64,000 nt of DNA. It comes from Bradyrhizobium sp. Arg816 (GTDB lineage Bacteria > Pseudomonadota > Alphaproteobacteria > Rhizobiales > Xanthobacteraceae). Positions within the stretch are counted from its first letter, which is position 1, and each line of letters starts with the position of its first letter. The DNA lies in the NCBI RefSeq assembly GCF_029989365.1, contig NZ_JAPRAQ010000001.1, positions 744,001 through 808,000 of the forward strand. Reading direction: 5' to 3'. Under the pieces are notes generated by a model that saw nothing but the letters and a program-made list of their open reading frames with translations, did no database searches and was not told the DNA's origin. The position numbers were made by a program, and so were the translations under genes. This document shows positions 18,150 through 26,525 of the stretch, in pieces.

Positions 18150-18920
18150 TTATTCTCCAGTATCTGCCGACGGCAGCGGCTCGGCCGGGGCTGTTACGAT
18201 CACCGTGCCCTCGTGGCGGCGCATGCCGTTGTGAATGACATAGACCATGGCCTCGGACGCGGCGTCCGCGTCGCCCGCGGCGATGGCATCGACGATCTTC
18301 TGGTGCCAGAGCAGCACAGTGTCACGGTCCTCCGTCTCGACCGGAGCGCTGAGCAGGAACGAGGCGCGCAAGGCTGCCTCGATGACGTGCCCGATCGAGC
18401 GCATGAACAGATTGCCGGAGGCACGCGCCACGCCAACGTGAAGCGCAAGATCGGCATCGGCAAAGCCGACCGAGTCGGAGGCTTCACGCCGCATGCGATC
18501 CATGCTGCGGCGGAGCTCGGCGACGTCCTCCTCGGACCGCTGCACTGCGGCAAGCATGGCCGCGCGCGGCTCGACCGCGAGACGAATCTCGGCGAGGTCG
18601 TTGAGGAAGCGCTTGTCGATGCCGGCGTCCAGATGCCAAGCCAGCACGTCGGCGTCGAACATGTTCCAGGCAGCGCGCTCGCGCACGACCGTGCCGACCC
18701 GCGCCTTGGTGGTGAGCAGGCCCTTGGCCACCAGGGTCTTCACGCTCTCGCGCAGCACCGGCCGCGACACGCCGAACATCGCAATCATCTCGGCATCACC
18801 AGGCAGGCGCGTTCCCTCGGCGTAGCGGCCGGCGATGATGTCGACGCCGATCGAGCGGGCCACTTCCGCATGGTTGGAGTGAGCCCGGCGCGTCGGGATG
18901 ACGACGATGCGCGACGTCAT
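18150..18920 (-). CDS. GntR/FCD-family transcriptional regulator
   Basis: 256 residues: winged helix in the first 75 (RLPGDAEMIAMFGVSRPVLRESVKTL) and a C-terminal FCD ligand-binding domain from about 95, with likely metal/ligand residues in LAEIRLAVEP and HQKIVDAI. Its start overlaps the yjfF-type permease stop by four bases, placing it inside the sugar operon it presumably controls. The candidate operator is the TAGTCA-N7-TGACTA repeat upstream of ytfQ. Confidence 0.92.
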   Translation of the reverse strand: MTSRIVVIPTRRAHSNHAEVARSIGVDIIAGRYAEGTRLPGDAEMIAMFGVSRPVLRESVKTLVAKGLLTTKARVGTVVRERAAWNMFDADVLAWHLDAGIDKRFLNDLAEIRLAVEPRAAMLAAVQRSEEDVAELRRSMDRMRREASDSVGFADADLALHVGVARASGNLFMRSIGHVIEAALRASFLLSAPVETEDRDTVLLWHQKIVDAIAAGDADAASEAMVYVIHNGMRRHEGTVIVTAPAEPLPSADTGE

Positions 18921-19897
18921 GTGGCTGCTCCTGCGCGCTTTGCCGCCGGCCGCCGCGCGAGCGCGACCAGTCCTTGCTGCAAGGCGATGAAGGCGAACAG
19001 TAGCACGCCGGTCGCGATCTTGGTCCACCAGCTCGACAGCGTTCCGTCGAAATTGATGTAGGTCTGGATCAGGCCCTGGATCAGCACGCCGAGGAAGGTG
19101 CCGATCACCGAGCCCTGCCCGCCCGTGAGCAGCGTGCCGCCGATCACGACGGCCGCGATGGTGTCGAGCTCGACGCCGACTGCGGAGAGCGAATAGCCGG
19201 CGCTGGTGTAGAACGAGAAGACGATGCCGGCGATGCCCGCGAGCAGGCTCGACAGCATGTAGATCTTCACCGTCATCTTGCCGACGGCAACGCCCATCAG
19301 GCTCGCGGTCGCCCGGCTGCCGCCGAGCGCATAGACATTGGCGCCGAACCGGGTGAGATGCAGCAGCAGCGCGCCGCCGATCACGATCACGAGCATGATG
19401 ATCGCGATCGCCGTCAATCGCCCTCCGCCGGGCATCCGCAGCGCGAAGTCCGACACGGTGGAATAGACCGGCGCGGTGATCGGCACCGATTCCGTCGAGA
19501 GCAAGAAGCTCGCGCCGCGGGCCAGGAACATCCCCGCCAGCGTCACGATGAACGGCGGCAGGTCGAAGACATGGATCACCGCGCCCATCGCCGCTCCAAA
19601 GGCCGCCGAGAGCGCGAGGATCGCGACGAAGGCAAGCAGCGGCGGCACGCCCCAGCGCTCGATCGCAAGCGCGACGAACACCGTGGTGAAACCGATCACC
19701 GAGCCGACCGAGAGGTCGATGCCGCCTGAGATGATGACGAAGGTCATGCCGGTCGCGACGATGCCGAGAAAGGCGTTGTCGGTGAGGAGATTGCCGACCA
19801 CGCGGGTCGAGGCGATGTTGGGGAATTGCACGGCGCACAGCGCAAAGCCGGCAACGAGCACGATGGCGGTGATGAGGACGGGCGGCAGGCCTTTCAT
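18917..19897 (-). CDS. yjfF: Sugar ABC transporter permease, YjfF type
   Basis: 326 residues, a CUT2-family permease with about nine membrane helices and the signature MTFVIISGGIDLSVGSVIGF. It is the second permease of the ytfQRT-yjfF set, a galactofuranose importer in E. coli. The C-terminal LARRPAAKRAG is a basic cytoplasmic tail. The start overlaps the preceding ytfT-type gene by four bases. Confidence 0.9.
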   Translation of the reverse strand: MKGLPPVLITAIVLVAGFALCAVQFPNIASTRVVGNLLTDNAFLGIVATGMTFVIISGGIDLSVGSVIGFTTVFVALAIERWGVPPLLAFVAILALSAAFGAAMGAVIHVFDLPPFIVTLAGMFLARGASFLLSTESVPITAPVYSTVSDFALRMPGGGRLTAIAIIMLVIVIGGALLLHLTRFGANVYALGGSRATASLMGVAVGKMTVKIYMLSSLLAGIAGIVFSFYTSAGYSLSAVGVELDTIAAVVIGGTLLTGGQGSVIGTFLGVLIQGLIQTYINFDGTLSSWWTKIATGVLLFAFIALQQGLVALARRPAAKRAGAAT

Positions 19898-20886
19898 GCT
19901 TTGGACCTCCGCAGCCGCGCGGCGATCCCGGCAATCCCCGAAAATTTCGGCGATTGCAGCAGCAGTACCGTCATCACCACCACCGCTTTGACCAGCAAAT
20001 TGAACTCCGGTGGATAGCCCGACAGCAGAATGCCGGTGTTCATGGTCTGGATGATCAACGCACCGAGCACGGCCAGCACGAGGCTGAAGCGGCCGCCGAA
20101 CAGGGAGGTGCCGCCGATCACCACCGCGAGGATGGCGTCGAGCTCGAGCCAGAGGCCGGCATTGTTGGCGTCCGCGCCCATGATGTCGGCCGCCGCGATC
20201 ACGCCGGCGAGCGCGGCGCAGATGCCGCACCAGACGTAGACCGCCAGGATCATCGCGCGCGTGCCGACGCCGGCAAGCTCGCTCGCCCGCGCGTTGCCGC
20301 CGGTCGCCTCGATCAGCAGTCCGAGCGCCGAGCCGCGCACCACCGCGCCGGTGAGAATCAGCATGCCCAAGGCGATCGCGACCGGCATCGGCACGCCGAG
20401 CACCGCGCCATTGCCAAGCCAGACCAGATCCGGCGAGGAGAAGGTCACGATACGCCCCTCGGTAATGAGCTGCGCGATGCCGCGTCCCGCCACCATCAGG
20501 ATCAGCGTCGCCACGATCGGCTGCATGCCGAGCACCGCGACGAGAAATCCGTTCCACAATCCGCAGATCAGGCCAGCGCCGAGCGCGGCCGCGAGGACAA
20601 CGGCCAGACTGTGCGTGTCGGCAAGGCTCGCCGCGATCGCACCCGAGATGGCCATGACCGCACCGACCGACAGATCGATGCCACGCGTCGCGATCACCAG
20701 CACCATGCCGAGCGACAGCAGCGCCACCGGTGTGCCGCGGTTGAGCACGTCGATCAGGCTGCCGAACAGACGGCCGTCCTGGAGGCGCAGATCGAAGAAT
20801 TGCGGTGACACGATGCGATCGACCGCCAGGATGACGATCAGCGCGAGGATCTGGGCAAGGCCGCGGCGCGGCAACAGCGCTGTCAT
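19894..20886 (-). CDS. ytfT: Sugar ABC transporter permease, YtfT type
   Basis: 330 residues, a CUT2 permease with the motif MVLVIATRGIDLSVGAVMAI and the usual C-terminal hydrophobic run. It pairs with the YjfF-type protein to form a heterodimeric channel, unlike the single-permease Ggu system next door. Four-base overlap with the ATPase gene upstream indicates translational coupling. Confidence 0.9.
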   Translation of the reverse strand: MTALLPRRGLAQILALIVILAVDRIVSPQFFDLRLQDGRLFGSLIDVLNRGTPVALLSLGMVLVIATRGIDLSVGAVMAISGAIAASLADTHSLAVVLAAALGAGLICGLWNGFLVAVLGMQPIVATLILMVAGRGIAQLITEGRIVTFSSPDLVWLGNGAVLGVPMPVAIALGMLILTGAVVRGSALGLLIEATGGNARASELAGVGTRAMILAVYVWCGICAALAGVIAAADIMGADANNAGLWLELDAILAVVIGGTSLFGGRFSLVLAVLGALIIQTMNTGILLSGYPPEFNLLVKAVVVMTVLLLQSPKFSGIAGIAARLRRSKA

Positions 20887-22427
20887 GTGTGGGCCTCGAG
20901 CGCAACAGCGACGCTATCGGCGGCAATGGCGGCGAGAATGTTGCCGACGTCGATCGCCTCGCCCGCGAGCTCCTCGACATGGGCGCGGTCGCGCAACACG
21001 ACCACGCGGTCGGAATAGGTCACGATCTCATCCAGCTCGGAGGAGATCACGAGCAGCGCCAGCCCGTCGTCGCAGAGCTCGCGGATCAGGCGGATGATCT
21101 CGGCATGCGCGCCGACGTCGATGCCGCGGGTCGGCTCGTCCAGCACCAGGAGGCGCGGCGAGGTCGCGAGCCAGCGTGCCAGCAGAACCTTTTGCTGATT
21201 GCCGCCGGACAGCAGCCCCACGGCGCGCTCCGGATCGGGCGGGCGAATGTCGAGCATCCTGACGTAGCGGCTTGCGATCTCGTCCTGCTCGCGGCGCGAC
21301 AGCGGCCGGTGCAGGCCGCGCTTGGCCTGGAGCGCGAGCACGATGTTCTCGCGCACGGTGAGCTCGGCGACGATGCCGTCGGTCTTGCGCTCCTCCGGGC
21401 AATAGCCAAAACCGTGGCGCACGCCGTCGCGCGGCGACTGCAGCCGCACGGGCGCCCCCTCCACCGTCGCCTGCCCGCCATCGGCGCGCTCGGCGCCGAA
21501 CACCAGCCGCGCCGTTTCGGTCCTGCCCGAGCCGAGCAGGCCGGCGAGACCTACGACCTCGCCATGGCGCAGCTCGAGATTGAACGGCGCGACATAGCCG
21601 GCTTTGCCGTAGTTCTCGAAACTCGCGCAGACCTCGCGCGCCCGATGCTCTCCCGCCGATGCGCGGGCGCTGGTGGTCTCGGCCAGCTCGCGGCCGAGCA
21701 TCATCCGGATTAGCTCGAGCCGCGGCAGCGAGGCGGTCTCACGCTCGCCGACCAGGCGGCCGTTGCGCAACACCGTGATGCGGTCGGAGATCTCGTAGAC
21801 CTGATCGAGGAAGTGGCTGACGAACACGATGCCGATGCCGCGCTTGGCGAGCTGGCGCATGATGCCGAACAGGATCTCGACCTCGTGGCGGTCGAGGCTC
21901 GCCGTGGGCTCGTCCAGGATCAGCACGCGCGCGGAGAGATCGACGGCCCGCGCAATCGCGGTGACGTGCTGGATGGCGACGGAATAGCTACCGAGTGCTG
22001 CTGCGACGTCGATATCGAGGCCGAAGTCCGTGAGCAGCGCCTTGGCGCGACGCCGCATCTCGCCTTCACGCACGATGCCGAAGCGCATCGGCTGTCGGTC
22101 GAGGAACAGGTTCTGCGCGACCGAGAGATTCGGCAGCAGATTGACCTCCTGGTAGACGGTGGCGATGCCGGCCTGGAGCGCGGCCTTGGCCGAGCGCGGC
22201 GCGACCTCTTCACCGCCCAGCCTGACGATACCTGCATCGCGCGGGAATACGCCGGTGATCACCTTGATCAGCGTAGACTTGCCGGCGCCGTTCTCGCCGA
22301 GCAGCGCATGAATCTCGCCCGCACGAAGCGTGAAGTCGACCTCCTGCAACGCACGCACAGCACCGAAGCTTTTGCTGATCCCGCGCACCTCCAGCAGGGA
22401 AGGAGCAGGATCGGGGCTGTTCTCCAT
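20883..22427 (-). CDS. ytfR: Sugar ABC transporter ATP-binding protein, YtfR type
   Basis: 514 residues with two ATPase domains. The first has Walker A GENGAGKST and Walker B LILDEPTASLD; the second has signature LSGGNQQKVLLARWL and LVLDEPTRGIDVG with the usual degenerate second P-loop (GLLGSGRTE). It energises the YtfT/YjfF channel. The frame continues upstream, but the ATG at 22427 (MENSPDPAPSLLEVRGISK) matches the family start. Confidence 0.93.
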   Translation of the reverse strand: MENSPDPAPSLLEVRGISKSFGAVRALQEVDFTLRAGEIHALLGENGAGKSTLIKVITGVFPRDAGIVRLGGEEVAPRSAKAALQAGIATVYQEVNLLPNLSVAQNLFLDRQPMRFGIVREGEMRRRAKALLTDFGLDIDVAAALGSYSVAIQHVTAIARAVDLSARVLILDEPTASLDRHEVEILFGIMRQLAKRGIGIVFVSHFLDQVYEISDRITVLRNGRLVGERETASLPRLELIRMMLGRELAETTSARASAGEHRAREVCASFENYGKAGYVAPFNLELRHGEVVGLAGLLGSGRTETARLVFGAERADGGQATVEGAPVRLQSPRDGVRHGFGYCPEERKTDGIVAELTVRENIVLALQAKRGLHRPLSRREQDEIASRYVRMLDIRPPDPERAVGLLSGGNQQKVLLARWLATSPRLLVLDEPTRGIDVGAHAEIIRLIRELCDDGLALLVISSELDEIVTYSDRVVVLRDRAHVEELAGEAIDVGNILAAIAADSVAVALEAHT

Positions 22428-22508
22428 AACGACGTCACTCCCACCGGCGCCCGCTTGTGATGCGGGCACCCAGCCTATTCGTTCGCGCAGCGGATTCGAA
22501 GGGGGCTT

Positions 22509-22543
22509 GCACCGCCGGGCCACAGCGAGCGGTCCGGCGGTGC
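22509..22543 (-). promoter_or_regulatory. Intercistronic stem-loop between ytfQ and ytfR
   Basis: Perfect 10-bp arms GCACCGCCGG (22509-22518) and CCGGCGGTGC (22534-22543) lie just after the ytfQ stop codon without a U-tract. As with the stem at 207-245, it probably stabilises the binding-protein message or damps readthrough into the ATPase gene. Confidence 0.6.
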
Positions 22544-22551
22544 GGCACGCC

Positions 22552-23517
22552 TCAGTAACCGAGGCCCTTCTTGCTGTCGTAGACCTTCTGCGGATCGTCG
22601 GCCGCGGTATAGAGCTTGGAGTCGGTCTGGATCCACTTGGGCGGAACGGTGCCCTTGGCCTTGAAGGCCGCGATGGCATCGAGCGCGGGGCCGGCCATGT
22701 TCGGCGTCAGCTCGACGGTGGCATTGGCTTCGCCGGCGGCCATCGCCTTGAAGATGTCGGGGACCGCGTCGATCGAGACGGTGAGGATCTCCTTGCCGGG
22801 CTTGAGGCCGGCTTCCTTCATCGCCTGGATCGCGCCGACCATCATGTCGTCATTGTGCGCATAGACGGCGCAGATCGACTTGCCGCCGCCTTCGGCCTTG
22901 ATGAAGCTCTCCATCACCTCCTTGCCCTTGGCGCGGGTGAAGTCGCCGGTCTGGCTGCGCACCACCTTGAGGTTCGCATGCTTGGCGATGGCGGTGTCAA
23001 AGCCCTTCTTGCGGTTGGCGGCGACGCTGGCGCCGACGGTGCCCTGCAATTCGACGACGTTGCAGGCCTTAGCCCCGACGGTCTTGGCCAGCCAGTCGCC
23101 GGCAACCTCGCCTTCATGCACGCTGTCGGAGGTCACGGCGGTGAGATAGAGCTCCTTGCCGGAGGGATCGATGTCGCGGTCGAGCAGCACGACCGGGATC
23201 TTGGCCTCCTTGGCTTCCTTCAGCACCGAGTCCCAACCGGTCGAGACCACGGGTGCAAGGAAGATCGCATCGACGTTCTGCGCGATGAAGGAGCGGATCG
23301 CCTTGATCTGGTTCTCCTGCTTCTGCTGGGCGTCGGCGATCTTGAGATTGACCTTGCGCTTGGCGGCCTCCTGCTTGGAGACCGATGTCTCGGCCGCGCG
23401 CCAACCGGATTCCGATCCGATCTGCGAGAAGCCGATGGTGAGCTCGGCGGCGCTGGCCGGCAGCGCGAGCAGCAACGCGGCCGTGGCGCTGGCCGCAAAG
23501 AGGGCTTTGAGGGTCAT
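22552..23517 (-). CDS. ytfQ: Sugar ABC transporter substrate-binding protein, YtfQ type
   Basis: 321 residues from the ATG at 23517. The signal peptide ALLLALPASA-AEL is followed by LTIGFSQIGSESGWRAAET, the hallmark of YtfQ/galactofuranose-binding proteins. Later LLDRDIDPSGKELYLTAV and YAHNDDMMVGAIQAMKEAG line the sugar cleft. An ATG eight codons upstream is possible, but GGGAG correctly precedes 23517. It heads the operon running ytfQ-ytfR-ytfT-yjfF-gntR-dehydrogenase-galM-lactonase. Confidence 0.93.
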   Translation of the reverse strand: MTLKALFAASATAALLLALPASAAELTIGFSQIGSESGWRAAETSVSKQEAAKRKVNLKIADAQQKQENQIKAIRSFIAQNVDAIFLAPVVSTGWDSVLKEAKEAKIPVVLLDRDIDPSGKELYLTAVTSDSVHEGEVAGDWLAKTVGAKACNVVELQGTVGASVAANRKKGFDTAIAKHANLKVVRSQTGDFTRAKGKEVMESFIKAEGGGKSICAVYAHNDDMMVGAIQAMKEAGLKPGKEILTVSIDAVPDIFKAMAAGEANATVELTPNMAGPALDAIAAFKAKGTVPPKWIQTDSKLYTAADDPQKVYDSKKGLGY

Positions 23518-23636
23518 CAGGCGTGTCTCCCAAGAAGTCATCTTGTGTTATCTCGGGCGCCGATCGGTAGCATGGCACCCGCAGGCCGGCCCTTGAGGCG
23601 GCGGGAGGGACTATTTCACGGAAGATGAGTTCCGAC

Positions 23637-23655
23637 TAGTCATATTATTTGACTA
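23637..23655 (-). promoter_or_regulatory. Candidate operator of the sugar operon (inverted repeat)
   Basis: TAGTCA-TATTATT-TGACTA is a perfect 19-bp inverted repeat in an unusually AT-rich patch about 120 bp upstream of the ytfQ ATG. Spacing and symmetry suit a GntR/FCD dimer, and the operon encodes such a regulator at 18150-18920. The rest of this 459-base gap holds only the two repeats listed next. Confidence 0.5.
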
Positions 23656-23773
23656 TTTGCGCGAAATTTCGATTTGGCGCGATGGACGGTTCAATGACAC
23701 GCCCAGCGCGATTTTGTTCCGTGGATGCAACGGGGAGATGAAGGAGCATATGCGGCTCGCGACCTCTCCTCCA

Positions 23774-23853
23774 CGTCATTGCGAGCGCAGCGAAGCAATC
23801 CAGAATCTGTCCGGGGTGGGACTCTGGATTGCTTCGCTGCGCTCGCAATGACG
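23774..23853. repeat. Perfect 31-bp inverted repeat, family C
   Basis: Arms 23774-23804 and 23823-23853 are exact reverse complements (left arm begins CGTCATTGCGAGCGCAGCGA) around an 18-nt loop. This sequence type is widely dispersed in Bradyrhizobium and related genomes. Transcribed, it would form a very strong hairpin. Confidence 0.85.
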
Positions 23854-23891
23854 CTGTGGATGGAGTTCGGCGTAGGTCGACCAAATCGACT

Positions 23892-23966
23892 CGCGGAGAG
23901 TCCGCCTCACCCGGACTGCATCTTCGATGCAATCCGGCTTCTCCCCGCGTGCGGGGAGAGGCGAAG
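23892..23966. repeat. Intergenic hairpin repeat, family B fragment
   Basis: A short stem TCTCCCCGC-GT-GCGGGGAGA (23940-23959), preceded by sequence containing CCGCCTCACCCGGACTGCATC, lies just downstream of the FAH-family gene. It may act as that gene's transcription terminator, although no U-run follows. Confidence 0.55.
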
Positions 23967-23976
23967 GGCAGCGGAG

Positions 23977-25149
23977 CTAGATCAGCTTCCGTTGCGCGAG
24001 GTTCTTCATCAGCGCGCCGATTCCAAACGTCCAGGGCTCGCACTCGTCGCTGGTGCGCATGCGGTTGACGAGCTTGCCGAGCTGGGGCGCTGCGATCGTG
24101 ACGATGTCGTCGCGCTTGTGGGTGAAGCCCTGCCCCGGCGCATCGCGATCCTTGACGGGGGCGAACATCGTGCCGAGAAACAGCACGAAGCCATCGGGAT
24201 ATTGATGCACCTTGCCGATCGTCTGCTCGACGAGATCAGTGGGATCCCGGCTGATCATGCTGATCGAGGAATGGCCGTCGAGAACAAAGCCGTCCGCCCC
24301 CTTCACGTTCAGGCTGATATCGAGCTTGCGCGCGTCGTCGAGTGTGAAGCTGTCATCAAACAGGCGCAGCAACGGACCGATCGCGCAGGAGGCATTGTTG
24401 TCCTTGGCCTTCGACAACAGCAGCGCCGAACGCCCCTCGAAGTCGCGCAGATTGACGTCGTTGCCGAGTGCGCCGCCGACGATCTTGCCGCGGCTCGAGA
24501 CGAACAGCACCAGCTCGGGCTCGGGATTGTTCCAGGTCGATTTCGGATGCAGGCCGGCATCCATGCCGGTGCCGACTGACGACAGCGTCGGCGCCTTGGT
24601 GAAGACCTCGGCATCCGGACCGATGCCGACTTCGAGATATTGGCTCCAGGCGTTCTGATCGATCAGCACCTGCTTCAAATGCATCGCCTGGTCGGAGCCC
24701 GGCTTGAGCTTCGACAGATCGTCACCGATCAGCCGCGTCACTTCTTTCCGGATCGCTTCGGCCGAGGCCGGATTGCCCTTGGCCCGCTCTTCGATGACGC
24801 GCTCCAGCATCGAGATGGCGAAGGTGACGCCGGCGGCCTTCAGGGTCTGGAGATCGAGGGGCGCGAGCAGCCACGGCTTTTTCGGATCGCGCCCATCTGG
24901 CGCCGTGTTGGCCACGATCGCTTCGAGATCGCCGATGCGCTCGCCCTTGACCGCGGCGAGCGCCTTGGCCGGATTGTCCTCCTCGCAGAGCGCGCTGACA
25001 GTCGGAAAGCTGGCGGTGACGTCGAAGACGCCGTCTCCACGGACGGCGACGACGGCCGGGCCGTTCGCCTGCGGCAGCCAGACGCGGCCGACCAGCGTCC
25101 CCTTCGTTCCATCCTCGGGGAGAAGATCTTTTACAGACAGTGTCGTCAT
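23977..25149 (-). CDS. Fumarylacetoacetate-hydrolase-family protein, 2-keto-3-deoxy-pentonate dehydratase-like
   Basis: 390 residues. The C-terminal half carries FAH-fold motifs: VGIGPDAEVFTKAPTLSSVG, a metal-site region NPEPELVLFVSSRGKIVG, and LGNDVNLRDFEGRSALLL. Length and layout match the FAH-family 2-keto-3-deoxy-D-xylonate / L-arabonate dehydratases (XylX of Caulobacter and relatives) rather than fumarylacetoacetase. It lies behind the sugar-oxidation operon on the same strand and would supply the second dehydration step of a Weimberg route. The ATG at 25149 follows GAGGACG; a longer start at 25218 exists. Function is inferred. Confidence 0.8.
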   Translation of the reverse strand: MTTLSVKDLLPEDGTKGTLVGRVWLPQANGPAVVAVRGDGVFDVTASFPTVSALCEEDNPAKALAAVKGERIGDLEAIVANTAPDGRDPKKPWLLAPLDLQTLKAAGVTFAISMLERVIEERAKGNPASAEAIRKEVTRLIGDDLSKLKPGSDQAMHLKQVLIDQNAWSQYLEVGIGPDAEVFTKAPTLSSVGTGMDAGLHPKSTWNNPEPELVLFVSSRGKIVGGALGNDVNLRDFEGRSALLLSKAKDNNASCAIGPLLRLFDDSFTLDDARKLDISLNVKGADGFVLDGHSSISMISRDPTDLVEQTIGKVHQYPDGFVLFLGTMFAPVKDRDAPGQGFTHKRDDIVTIAAPQLGKLVNRMRTSDECEPWTFGIGALMKNLAQRKLI

Positions 25150-25281
25150 GGCCGCGTCCTCGCTCTTTCTCGGATCGGCCACGCTGAAATAGCAGCCGAT
25201 CCCATTGGCGAAGACCAATAAACGTCTGGCAGGGGAAGTCCAGACCGGCAGCGAAGAGCCGCTATGTCCCTGCCCGGGCCT

Positions 25282-26259
25282 TTATGCGCCCGCTCGCGCT
25301 TTGCGCGCCGCGATCTGCTGGAGCGCCCAGCGCGCGTTCTTGCGAACGTCAGGGTCGGCATCGTCGGCGATGACGGCCAGGAAGGCCTCGCCGTCGGGAT
25401 GGGCGATCTCGCCGAGCGCGGCGGCCGCCTCCTTCCGCAAATTGGCCTGGTCGTGGTTGATGCAATTGCCGATCGGGCGTACCGCGCGCTCGATCTTCAT
25501 CTTGCCGAGGCTGCGGATCGCCTTCAGCCGCACCTGCCAGAATTCGTCGGCGAGCGAGGCGACAAGCTGATCGGCCGCGAGCGAACCGTTGACGTTGAGG
25601 CCCAGCGTCTCCGCGGCCATCTCGCGCACCATCCAGTCCGAATCCTTCAGCCCGCGTGTGATCGTCTCGGCCGCGGGTTTCATCTGCGAGAACGCCAGCG
25701 CGCTCACCGCGGCGCGGCGCACATGGGCGTCGGGATCGTTGATCAGCGCGGTCAGCGCGGGGATGGATTCCTCCAGCTTGAGGAAGCCGATCACGCCGAT
25801 CGCCTGCACGCGAACGGCCGCATCTTGATCCAGCAGCGCTTCCAGCGCCGGCTTCAGCGTGTCCTTGCAGCGCAGCTCCTTCAGCGCGCGCAACGCGCCC
25901 ATACGAACGAAGGCGTGGGCGTGCTTGACCAGCGGCAGGATGATCTCGGCGCAGGCCGGATCCTTGAACTCGGCCATGCTGTCGGCCGCGGCCGCCGCCA
26001 CGATTCTTTCGGGATCGACCAGCAGCTTGACCAGCCCACTCGCGGCCTCCGGCCCGTCGAACTCGCCGAGCGCCATCGCGACCTGCTGGCGCACGCCGGC
26101 ATCGGGATCGGCGACCATGTTGGCGAGATGCGCGACGGCTGCGGGATCACCGGAGTGACCGAGCGCAATGATGGCGACACGGCGCTCGGCGGGATCGGCG
26201 GCTTGCAACCGCTCGTCGGCGTCTTCGAGGTCGTCATAGGATTCGAACGGGCTCGACAT
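25282..26259 (-). CDS. HEAT-repeat protein
   Basis: 325 residues made almost entirely of HEAT-like repeats of about 31 residues, e.g. DPDAGVRQQVAMALGEF, DPDAHVRRAAVSALAFS and DADPDVRKNARWALQQI. PBS-lyase-type HEAT proteins act as scaffolds or assist cofactor attachment. It begins 2 bp after the ferredoxin stop and is the last gene of a flavoprotein-ferredoxin-HEAT unit, so it probably binds or matures that complex. No catalytic motif is visible. Confidence 0.88.
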   Translation of the reverse strand: MSSPFESYDDLEDADERLQAADPAERRVAIIALGHSGDPAAVAHLANMVADPDAGVRQQVAMALGEFDGPEAASGLVKLLVDPERIVAAAAADSMAEFKDPACAEIILPLVKHAHAFVRMGALRALKELRCKDTLKPALEALLDQDAAVRVQAIGVIGFLKLEESIPALTALINDPDAHVRRAAVSALAFSQMKPAAETITRGLKDSDWMVREMAAETLGLNVNGSLAADQLVASLADEFWQVRLKAIRSLGKMKIERAVRPIGNCINHDQANLRKEAAAALGEIAHPDGEAFLAVIADDADPDVRKNARWALQQIAARKARAGA

Positions 26260-26261
26260 GA

Positions 26262-26495
26262 TCACCTCAACAGATAGGGAATGTTGACGGTGACGGCGCC
26301 GGTCGGGCAATCGGCCTCGCAGGGCATGCAATACCAGCACTCGTCGTAGGCCATGTAGGCCTTGCCGGTCATGTCGCTGATGCGGAGCACGTCGAGCGGA
26401 CAGACGTCGACGCAGACGGTGCAGCCCTTGTCGGCGATGCATTTGGCGTCGTCGACGACCACCGGAACCGATGTCTGATAGGACGCGAGAGGCAT
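26262..26495 (-). CDS. AprB-like ferredoxin with two [4Fe-4S] motifs
   Basis: 77 residues. The first cluster motif is CIADKGCTVCVDVCP, with the long first spacing seen in adenylylsulfate reductase beta subunits; the second is CWYCMPCEADCP. AGGAG precedes the ATG. It lies 30 bp after the AprA-like flavoprotein gene and should be its electron-transfer subunit. AprB proper has a longer C-terminal tail that is absent here. Confidence 0.9.
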   Translation of the reverse strand: MPLASYQTSVPVVVDDAKCIADKGCTVCVDVCPLDVLRISDMTGKAYMAYDECWYCMPCEADCPTGAVTVNIPYLLR

Positions 26496-26525
26496 TTTTG
26501 TCTCCTGTTGCGATCGTGCGGTGGA

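Noticed and set aside
23518..23976. Possible small genes in the 459-base gap before ytfQ
   Set aside because: Short frames here fall inside repeat hairpins and have no ribosome sites; the gap is explained by an operator and two repeats.
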